64,000 bases of DNA from NCBI RefSeq assembly GCF_014649915.1, contig NZ_BMTY01000006.1, positions 89,557 to 153,556 on the forward strand, read 5' to 3'. Shown here piece by piece: positions 19,553 to 26,301 of the stretch. The notes below the pieces were generated by a model. The model searched no databases and was not told the origin of the DNA. It saw only the letters and a program-made list of their open reading frames with translations. Position 1 is the first letter of the stretch. Each line of letters begins with the position of its first letter. Both the position numbers and the translations under genes were made by a program. The DNA is from Streptomyces toxytricini. Its GTDB lineage: Bacteria > Actinomycetota > Actinomycetes > Streptomycetales > Streptomycetaceae.

Positions 19553-20062
19553 TCATCCCGCGTCCGGACGCTCCGGGCGCGGCTCGGGGCGGGGCTGCGG
19601 GAGCGCCTGCTGCGGAAGCGGCTGCGCCACCGGCCGGAGGGCGAGCATCCGCTCGACCAGCCGCAGGAACATCTCCGTGGCGCGCAGGAGGTACGCGGCG
19701 TCCTCCTCGCTCGCGGCGTCGGGAATGCCGGCCTCGGCGCGGGCCCGGCGGGCCGCTCCGGAGGCGAAGAGCGCGCTCCACTCGGCCAGTTCCGGTGCGA
19801 GCTCCGGGAGGACCTCCCAGGCGCTGCGTATGCGGGGGCGGCGCCGCGGGTGGGCGGGCTCGGGCCGGGCGCGGGCCGCGAGGACGGCGGCCGCGGTGCG
19901 CAGCGCGGCGAGGTGGGCGGTGGCGTAGCGCTCGTTGGGGCGGCTCAGGGCGGATGCCTCGGCCAGGCCGCTGCGGGCCTTGGCGAGCAGGTCGAGCGCG
20001 GCCGGCGGAGCGGCCGACCTGCGCGGGACGGGGTGGACAGGGGACGGGGACGGTGTGGCCAT
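19553..20062 (-). CDS. SAV_6107-type HEPN-domain protein
   Basis: This 169-aa helical protein matches the actinobacterial SAV_6107 HEPN family. The segment NERYATAHLAALR carries an R-x4-H motif (R45...H50), the arrangement used by HEPN ribonucleases. The flanks (first ~20 and last ~25 residues) are Pro/Gln-rich and probably disordered. No nucleotidyltransferase or toxin partner lies beside it, so an RNase or toxin role is unproven. GGAGG lies just upstream of the ATG. Confidence 0.75.
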   Translation of the reverse strand: MATPSPSPVHPVPRRSAAPPAALDLLAKARSGLAEASALSRPNERYATAHLAALRTAAAVLAARARPEPAHPRRRPRIRSAWEVLPELAPELAEWSALFASGAARRARAEAGIPDAASEEDAAYLLRATEMFLRLVERMLALRPVAQPLPQQALPQPRPEPRPERPDAG

Positions 20063-20218
20063 GACGAACCTCCTGTCGTTGCGTACTGCTCTTGGCGGCG
20101 CCTGGTGATGCCTGGCTCCATCGTCGCGGGCACCACTGACAATCGCGCCGACCTGCGGTTTTCCTGCTCACATCGGGGCAATCGGCCCCCGGGGCGCGCG
20201 AACCGGCGACAAGGGTGC

Positions 20219-20248
20219 TAGTTTTTGGACTGACCGGTCAGTTCAAAA
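20219..20248 (+). promoter_or_regulatory. TetR operator overlapping a promoter
   Basis: TTTTGGACTGACCGGTCAGT continues to a 26-bp palindrome (20223-20248) with one mismatched pair. It starts inside a -10-like TAGTTT (20219-20224) and covers the likely transcription start. The TetR-type gene at the end of this operon is the obvious candidate to bind here, giving autoregulation. Confidence 0.8.
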
Positions 20249-20261
20249 GGGAGGGGGCGGA

Positions 20262-21059
20262 GTGGACAGCCCGCACGGCGCGGCCGTCAAAGCCGAGGAC
20301 TTCGGACTCAAGGGCCCGCGCGGCTGGGCGTTCCGAGGGGTGGACGTCGATGCCGCGCCCGGCACGCTCATCGCGATCGAAGGCCCGTCGGGCAGCGGCC
20401 GCACGTGCCTGCTGCTCGCCCTCACGGGGCGCATGAAGCCCACCGCGGGCCGCGCCGAGGTCGCCGGGCTCCCGCTGCCCAAGCGGATGGGCGCGGTCCG
20501 CCGCCTCGCCGGCCTCGGCCCGGTACCGGGGGTCAACGACCTCGACCAGGCGCTGACCGTCGGCGAGCAGCTGCGCGAGGGAGCCCTGCTCCAGCGCCGC
20601 TACGAGAGCCCCCTGCGCGCCCTCCTGCGCCCGCCCGGCAGCCGCGGCAAGGCGGCCGCCGCCCGGATCGACGCCGCGCTGGACGCCGTCGGCCTCGACC
20701 CGGAGACCCTGCCCAAGGGGCTGCGGACCTCCGTCCGGGACCTGGACCGCCTGGAGGCCGTCCGGCTCTCCCTGGCCCTCGCCCTGCTGGGCGCCCCCCG
20801 GCTGCTGGCCCTCGACGACGTCGACCTCAAGCTCTCCGACACCGAGCGCGAGGAGGCCTGGGAGCTGCTCCGCTCGATCGCCGCCTCCGGGACCACCGTC
20901 CTCGCGGTGTGCAGCCAGGCCCCCGAAGGCGTCCGGGTCGTGCGCACCGAGCCGGGCGCGGAGCCCGCCGACCCCGCCGGCCCGGCCGGCGCCGAAGACC
21001 GCACCGACGACGACACGAAGGGGGCCGACGATGCGCTCGCCGAAACTGGCCGCGCTTGA
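20262..21059 (+). CDS. Degenerate ABC-transporter ATP-binding protein
   Basis: This 265-aa protein has the fold order of an ABC ATPase, but its key motifs are altered. The Walker A is GPSGSGRTC, with Arg in place of the catalytic Lys. The signature region reads SVRDLDRLEAVRLS instead of LSGGQ. Walker B is LLALDDVD, lacking the usual DEP, and no H-loop His is seen near AVCSQAPEG. Hydrolysis is doubtful. The last ~35 residues are an acidic tail. It overlaps the YhgE gene by 29 bp, so the two are probably partners, and the TetR operator controls both. Confidence 0.8.
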   Translation: MDSPHGAAVKAEDFGLKGPRGWAFRGVDVDAAPGTLIAIEGPSGSGRTCLLLALTGRMKPTAGRAEVAGLPLPKRMGAVRRLAGLGPVPGVNDLDQALTVGEQLREGALLQRRYESPLRALLRPPGSRGKAAAARIDAALDAVGLDPETLPKGLRTSVRDLDRLEAVRLSLALALLGAPRLLALDDVDLKLSDTEREEAWELLRSIAASGTTVLAVCSQAPEGVRVVRTEPGAEPADPAGPAGAEDRTDDDTKGADDALAETGRA

Positions 21060-23118
21060 GCTGAAGCGGTTCGGGCGGGGGAAGCTGCCGCGGGCCGCCC
21101 TCGTCGCGCTGCTCCTGCTGCCGCTGCTCTACGGAGCCCTGTACCTGTGGTCCTTCTGGGACCCGTACAGCCGCCTCGACAAGGTGCCCGTCGCCCTCGT
21201 CAACGCCGACAAGGGGGCCACCGTCGAAGGCGAGCGCATCGCCGCCGGCGACGAGATCACCAGGAAGCTGCACGACAGCAAGACCTTCGAGTGGCACGAG
21301 GTCAGCGCCGAGCAGGCCGCCAAGGGCCTGGAGAACGGGACGTACTACCTGTCCCTGACCATGCCGGCCGACTTCAGCGAGAAGATCGCCTCCAGCTCCG
21401 GCGACGACCCGGCGACCGGCGCGCTGCAGGTCCGCACCAACGACGCGAACAACTACATCGTCGGCTCGATCTCCCGCACCGTGTTCGCCGAGGTCCGCTC
21501 CGCCGCTTCGACCAACGCCTCCCGGAAGTTCCTCGACAAGATCTTCGTCTCCTTCTCCGACCTGCACGGCAAGACCGCCGAGGCCGCCGACGGCGCCGAC
21601 AGGCTGAAGGACGGCGCGACCAAGGCCAAGGAGGGCGCCAAGGAGATCGCCGAGGGCCTCGACACCGTCGAGGAGAAGAACGGCGAGCTGACCGGCGGGC
21701 TGAAGAAGCTCGACACGGCCGCCGGCAAGCTGGAGACCGGCACCAAGGACATCGCCGCCGGCACCGGCAAGCTCGCCGACAAGTTCAACGGCATCGCCTC
21801 CCAGGCCCGCCCCCACCTCGACAACCCCAAGCAGGTCGCCGACGCCGCGATCCTCGTCGCCGACACGGCGAAGGTCGTGCAGAACCACCTGGACACCTTC
21901 TCCAAGAAGGCGCCGGCCGCCGCCCGCGTCAGCAAGCAGGCGGCCGCCCTGGCCTCCGACACGTACACGCGCACCTGCACCGGCAGCGCGCCCAAGCCGC
22001 TGCCCGCCGCCTGCGCCGACATGAAGAAGCTGAAGGAGGTCACCGCCGAGGCCGCCCTGCTCACCGGAGACGTCGAGGCCCTCGCCAAGGACTCGAACGG
22101 CGACCTGGCCACCCTCCGCAAGCAGCTCGCCGACCTGGAGAAGAAGGCCCGCAAGCTCGCCGAGAGCGCCCCGCACCTGGCCTCCCGCCTCGACGCGGCC
22201 GCAGCCGACATCAACGCGCTGAACAACGGCGCCCAGAAGGTGGCCACCGGCATGGCCCAGCTCCACGCGGGCATCGGCAAGGCCACCGACGGATCCACCG
22301 CCATCGGCAACGGCGTCGGCAAGCTCGGCGACGGCGCGCACAGCCTCGACGGCGGCCTGTTCAAGCTCGTCGACGGCAACACCGACCTCGCCGACGGCCT
22401 GCACCAGGGCGCCGGCAAGATCCCGAACTACGACCAGCAGCAGCGCGACGCGCGCACCGAGGTCATGGCAGACCCGGTCAAGCTCGCCAACGAGTCCCTG
22501 CACAAGGCGCCCAACTACGGCACCGGCTTCGCCCCGTACTTCATCCCGCTCTCCCTCTGGGTCGGCGCGATGGTCGCCTACATGCTGATCGCCCCCATGA
22601 ACAAGCGGGCCCTGGCCGCCGGCGCCTCGCCCTGGCGGATCGCCCTCGCCGGGTGGATGCCCGTGGCCGGGCTCGGCGCCCTCCAGGTCGCCATGCTGAT
22701 GTCCGTGCTCCACTGGGGCCTCGGCCTGGAACTCGCCCGCCCCGCCCTGGCCATCGGCTTCCTCGTGCTGGTCACCGGCTGCTTCGCGGCCATCGTGCAG
22801 TGGCTGAACGCCAAGTTCGGCGCGGCCGGGCGCATCCTGGTCCTCGCCGTGCTGATGCTCCAGCTGACCTCGGCCGGCGGCACCTACCCCGTCCAGACCA
22901 GCCCCGGGTTCTTCAACGCGGTCCACCCGTACCTGCCGATGTCGTACGTCGTCGAGAGCCTGCGCCGCCTCATCACCGGCGGCGGCCTCGGCCCCGTCTG
23001 GCAGGGCTGCGCCGTCCTGGCCGCCTTCACCGCCGGCGCCCTCGCCCTGACCGCGCTGGCCGCCCGCGGCAAGCAGGTGTGGACGATGGACCGGCTCCAC
23101 CCCGAACTGAGCCTGTAA
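21031..23118 (+). CDS. YhgE/Pip-type ABC permease-like membrane protein
   Basis: This 695-aa protein has one N-terminal membrane helix (~22-42). A large extracytoplasmic region of about 460 residues follows, rich in Lys, Ala, Asp and Gly with repeated DGA..L..GA heptad-like turns, as in YhgE/Pip proteins. About five helices make up the C-terminal ~190 residues. Relatives include phage-infection protein and ESX-type surface factors. It starts inside the ATPase gene. A drug or lipid export role is possible but not shown. Confidence 0.87.
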   Translation: MRSPKLAALELKRFGRGKLPRAALVALLLLPLLYGALYLWSFWDPYSRLDKVPVALVNADKGATVEGERIAAGDEITRKLHDSKTFEWHEVSAEQAAKGLENGTYYLSLTMPADFSEKIASSSGDDPATGALQVRTNDANNYIVGSISRTVFAEVRSAASTNASRKFLDKIFVSFSDLHGKTAEAADGADRLKDGATKAKEGAKEIAEGLDTVEEKNGELTGGLKKLDTAAGKLETGTKDIAAGTGKLADKFNGIASQARPHLDNPKQVADAAILVADTAKVVQNHLDTFSKKAPAAARVSKQAAALASDTYTRTCTGSAPKPLPAACADMKKLKEVTAEAALLTGDVEALAKDSNGDLATLRKQLADLEKKARKLAESAPHLASRLDAAAADINALNNGAQKVATGMAQLHAGIGKATDGSTAIGNGVGKLGDGAHSLDGGLFKLVDGNTDLADGLHQGAGKIPNYDQQQRDARTEVMADPVKLANESLHKAPNYGTGFAPYFIPLSLWVGAMVAYMLIAPMNKRALAAGASPWRIALAGWMPVAGLGALQVAMLMSVLHWGLGLELARPALAIGFLVLVTGCFAAIVQWLNAKFGAAGRILVLAVLMLQLTSAGGTYPVQTSPGFFNAVHPYLPMSYVVESLRRLITGGGLGPVWQGCAVLAAFTAGALALTALAARGKQVWTMDRLHPELSL

Positions 23119-23132
23119 GGAGCCGGTGACCT

Positions 23133-23780
23133 GTGAGAATCAGCGCCATGGAAAGCAGCAGCACCGGCGCGTCCGCCGGCGGCGGACGCCGGCAGGCGAC
23201 ACGCCAGAAGCTCTACGAAGCGGCCGTCACGCTCATCGCCGAGCAGGGGTTCTCCGCGACCACGGTCGACGAGATCGCCGAACGGGCCGGCGTCGCCAAG
23301 GGCACGGTCTACTACAACTTCGCGAGCAAGAACGACCTCTTCGAGGAGCTGCTGCGGCACGGCGTCGGCCTGCTCACCGCCTCCCTGCGGGAGGCGGCCG
23401 AGTCCACGGAGGCGCGCGGCGGCAGCCGCGTCGAGGCACTGGACGCGATGATCCGCGCCGGCCTCGTCTTCATCGACCGCTACCCCGCCTTCACCCAGCT
23501 GTACGTAGCCGAGCTGTGGCGCACCAACCGGGCGTGGCAGTCCACGCTGATGGTGGTGCGGCAGGAGGCGGTGGCCGTCGTCGAGACGGTCCTCGCCGAG
23601 GGCGTGGAGCGCGGCGAGCTCAGCCCGGAGATCGACGTCCCGCTGACGGCCGCGGCCCTCGTCGGGATGGTGCTGGTGGCCGCGCTGGACTGGCAGTCCT
23701 TCCAGCGGGAGCGGTCCCTGGACGACGTGCACTCCGCACTGTCGCTGCTGCTGCGGGGACGGGTCAGCGGCAACCGCTGA
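23133..23780 (+). CDS. TetR-family transcriptional regulator
   Basis: This 215-aa repressor has an N-terminal helix-turn-helix, with FSATTVDEIAERAGVAKGTV and YYNFASKNDLFEEL as the conserved TetR block, and a helical ligand-binding C-terminal domain. The GTG start has AAGGAG 9 bases upstream, and the gene lies 14 bp after the YhgE gene. It probably represses the three-gene operon through the palindrome at 20223-20248; the ligand is unknown. Confidence 0.92.
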   Translation: MRISAMESSSTGASAGGGRRQATRQKLYEAAVTLIAEQGFSATTVDEIAERAGVAKGTVYYNFASKNDLFEELLRHGVGLLTASLREAAESTEARGGSRVEALDAMIRAGLVFIDRYPAFTQLYVAELWRTNRAWQSTLMVVRQEAVAVVETVLAEGVERGELSPEIDVPLTAAALVGMVLVAALDWQSFQRERSLDDVHSALSLLLRGRVSGNR

Positions 23781-24079
23781 CGCAACGGACCCCCGATCGG
23801 CGGTGCCGCCGGCGGCGCCCGGCCGCGTACAACTGGTGGGACCCGCCCCGGTCCGCCGCCGAGCCTGAGTACCCGTACCCAGGAGCGGAATGAGTACGTG
23901 CGCGGATGGGCTCCCCTCTGCGCGGACGCCAGACTTGGGGCATCGGACGGGGAACCGGTCCGGACCGCCGACACGGGGCGGCCGGTGCGGACCGGGACCC
24001 TGCCGCCACCGGGACGGATCCTGACGGCCTGCCCGGTGCACCGGCGGCGCCGGTGCGGCCCGGCTCGGGGGTGAAAGCT
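23781..24079. other. Gene-free stretch before the IS607-type element
   Basis: About 300 bp separate the TetR stop from the insertion element. I see no coding region or RNA gene. A GC hairpin near 23800-23820 could end the TetR operon. The segment AGTACCCGTACCCAGGAGCG at about 23867-23886 is the only other ordered sequence. Confidence 0.5.
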
Positions 24080-24141
24080 GCTACATGTTTCCTAGTCATT
24101 CATAGTCATCTCTAGTCGGCTGTGGCGCGTACGTTGGCCTT

Positions 24142-24735
24142 GTGAAGCTTTCGGAGTGGGCCCGTCAGCAGGGCGTGAGCTACCAGACCGCTTGGCGGTG
24201 GGTGAGGGACGGGAAGATGCCCGTGCCGATCCGCCAGGCGCCGTCCGGGACGTGGCTGGTCGATGAGCCTGCTCCGGCTGCCGTCGTGGGGGCGGGGCGG
24301 GTGGTGGCGTACTGCCGAGTGTCGTCGGTCGACCAGAAAGCGGATCTTGACCGGCAGGTGGCCCGGGTCGTGGCCGGTGCGAACGGGCTGGGTCTGGCCG
24401 TCGCCGAGGTCGTCGCCGAGGTCGGTTGCGGGGTGAACGGCGGGCGCCGGGAGCTGCACCGGGTGCTGTCCGACCCGCAGGCCGCGGTGATCGTGGTCGA
24501 GCACCGCGACCGGCTGGCCCACTTCGGCGTCGAGCACCTCGAAGCGGTCCTGTCGGCGTCCGGGCGGCGCCTGGTCGTCCTCGACCCCACCGAGACCGCC
24601 GAGACCGCCGACGACCTCGTACGGGACATCACCGAGGTGCTCACCTCGATGTGCGCCCGCCTGTACGGGCGGCGGGCGGCGAAGAACCGGGCCGCCCGCG
24701 CGGCGGCCGTGGCGACCGGCGAGGACGCCGGGTGA
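24142..24735 (+). CDS. tnpA: IS607-type serine recombinase (transposase)
   Basis: This 197-aa protein has an N-terminal MerR-like helix-turn-helix (KLSEWARQQGVSYQTAWRWV), then a serine-recombinase catalytic domain with VVAYCRVSSVDQKADLDRQ, where the active serine is S61 or S62, and RLAHFGVEHLEAVL further on. This domain order, DNA binding first, is the IS607 hallmark. The GTG start is 6 bp from a left-end repeat cluster's boundary region, and the stop overlaps the tnpB start as GTGA. Confidence 0.93.
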   Translation: MKLSEWARQQGVSYQTAWRWVRDGKMPVPIRQAPSGTWLVDEPAPAAVVGAGRVVAYCRVSSVDQKADLDRQVARVVAGANGLGLAVAEVVAEVGCGVNGGRRELHRVLSDPQAAVIVVEHRDRLAHFGVEHLEAVLSASGRRLVVLDPTETAETADDLVRDITEVLTSMCARLYGRRAAKNRAARAAAVATGEDAG

Positions 24736-26189
24736 AGAAGTTCCGCCCGCAGCCCGGATTCGTGGTACAGGCATACCGGTTCGCGCTGGACCCGAACGCC
24801 TTCCAGGAGGCAGCGCTGCGCTCGCACTGCGGCGCCGCGCGCGCCGCCTACAACTGGGCCGTCGGCTGGGTGACCGCTTCCTGGTGGCAACGCAAGGCGG
24901 AGGAGTCCTACGGCGTCCCCGCGGAAGCGCTGACCGACTGGCGGCCGTGGTCGCTGCCCGCGCTGCGGAAGGCGTTCAACGAGGCCAAGCACACCGACCC
25001 GAGGTTCGCCGGGTGGTGGCAGGAGAACTCCAAGGAGGCGTACTCCACCGGTCTCGCGAACGCCGCCGCCGCGTTCGACAACTACGCGAAGTCCAAGCAG
25101 GGCAAGCGGCGCGGCAAGCGGATGGGTGCGCCCCGGTTCAAGTCGAAGCGGAAGGCGCGTCCGGCCTGCCGGTTCACCACCGGCACCATCCGCGTGGACG
25201 GTGACGGCCGGCATGTGACACTGCCGAGGCTGGGCACGATCCGCACCCACGAACCCACCGCAGGCCTCCACGCCCGCATCCAGGCCGGGACCGCCCGCGT
25301 CTTGTCCGCGACCGTGCGACACGAGCGGGGACGCTGGTTCGTGTCCTTCCAGGCCGAAGTGAAGCAGGACATTCGGCGCGTGGCGCGCCCAGGCGTGGTG
25401 GTCGGGATCGACCTCGGTGTGAAGACCCTCGCGGTGATGGCCGACAGCACGGGCGAGATCCGCACCGTCGCGAATCCCGGGCACTACGACGCCGCGCGCA
25501 AGCGGCTGCGCCGCGCCTCCCGGACTGTGGCCCGCCGGCAGGGCCCCGACCGCAGGACCGGACGCAAGCCGTCGAAGCGGTGGGAGAGAGCCAACGACAT
25601 CCGCAACCGCGTGCACCACCGGGTGGCGAACCTGCGCGAGAACGCACTGCACAAGCTGACCACGGCCGTGGCGGCCGAGTTCGGCACGGTCGTGGTCGAG
25701 GACCTCAATGTCGCCGGGATGCTCCGCAACCGGCGCTTGGCCCGGCGCATCGCCGACGCCGGGTTCGATGAGATCCGCCGTCAGCTCGACTACAGGACCG
25801 GCCGGCGCCACGCCACCCGCCTCGTGGTTGCAGACCGCTGGTACCCCTCCTCCAAGACCTGTTCCGGGTGCGGCGCGGTGAAAGCCAAGCTGCCGCTGCA
25901 CGTGCGGACCTACGAATGCGACGCCTGCCACCTGGTCATCGACCGGGACGACAACGCCGCACTCAACCTCGCCGCTCTCGCGGCGGCCTGCACCACTGGT
26001 ACCGGAGTGGCCGGAGACCAGGACACCGCCCCGGCGGCGTCGAAGCCTCGTGGAGCCGACCAGAAGACCCGCGCCACCACCCGCAGCCGCAAGGCCACGG
26101 GTGGGCGGGCAGGTGGCGCAACCCTGCCGCACCAGCGGCAGCAGGAAACGAGAGACCGTACTCAAACCGAAGCCCCCACACTTTGGTGA
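24732..26189 (+). CDS. tnpB: TnpB RNA-guided endonuclease (IS607-associated)
   Basis: This 485-aa TnpB is the family ancestral to Cas12. The split RuvC residues are all present: D227 in GIDLGVKTLAV, E323 in VVEDLNVAGM and D406 in IDRDDNAALN. A four-Cys zinc finger (C377, C380, C396, C399) lies between them. The N-terminal wedge/REC region has the usual YNWAVGWVTASWW block. The ~75-residue tail after RuvC is basic and unordered; in this family the guide-RNA scaffold overlaps the 3' end of the gene, which may explain it. All catalytic residues intact suggests an active nuclease that helps retain the element. Confidence 0.93.
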   Translation: MKKFRPQPGFVVQAYRFALDPNAFQEAALRSHCGAARAAYNWAVGWVTASWWQRKAEESYGVPAEALTDWRPWSLPALRKAFNEAKHTDPRFAGWWQENSKEAYSTGLANAAAAFDNYAKSKQGKRRGKRMGAPRFKSKRKARPACRFTTGTIRVDGDGRHVTLPRLGTIRTHEPTAGLHARIQAGTARVLSATVRHERGRWFVSFQAEVKQDIRRVARPGVVVGIDLGVKTLAVMADSTGEIRTVANPGHYDAARKRLRRASRTVARRQGPDRRTGRKPSKRWERANDIRNRVHHRVANLRENALHKLTTAVAAEFGTVVVEDLNVAGMLRNRRLARRIADAGFDEIRRQLDYRTGRRHATRLVVADRWYPSSKTCSGCGAVKAKLPLHVRTYECDACHLVIDRDDNAALNLAALAAACTTGTGVAGDQDTAPAASKPRGADQKTRATTRSRKATGGRAGGATLPHQRQQETRDRTQTEAPTLW

Positions 26190-26250
26190 TGTGACGGACC
26201 TTCCGGGCCGGAATGCCCGGAATGCTGAGACCTGACTACGGCCTCAGCAA
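26100..26250 (+). ncRNA. Candidate omega-RNA (reRNA) scaffold of TnpB
   Basis: Two stem-loops follow the tnpB stop: TTCCGGGC/GCCCGGAA at 26201-26222, and TGCTGAG/CTCAGCA at 26223-26249. TnpB guide RNAs normally cover the end of tnpB and the right end of the element, with the guide read from the flanking DNA. On that model the guide would start at about 26250 and read CAACGGGATCGAG onwards. The boundary is inferred. Confidence 0.5.
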
Positions 26251-26301
26251 CGGGATCGAGCCATGCCGCACCGCCCGCCCGGCGTCTTCGCCTTCCTGCC
26301 G

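Larger units (their letters stand above)
24080..26250 (+). mobile_element. IS607-family insertion element (tnpA-tnpB)
   Basis: The element contains a serine recombinase and a TnpB, both intact and overlapping by 4 bp. The left end has TAGTC repeated at 24095-24117. Two hairpins follow tnpB at the right end, the second containing TGACTAC, the inverse of the same motif, which suggests TnpA-binding sites at both ends. IS607 elements have no terminal inverted repeats and make no target duplication, so the exact borders are estimates (within about 30 bp). It sits in the gap between convergent genes and breaks no ORF. Confidence 0.82.

Noticed and set aside
20827..23100. 757-codon minus-strand frame opposite the YhgE gene
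   Set aside because: Repetitive Gly/Val/Asp composition mirrors the third-base bias of the real gene.
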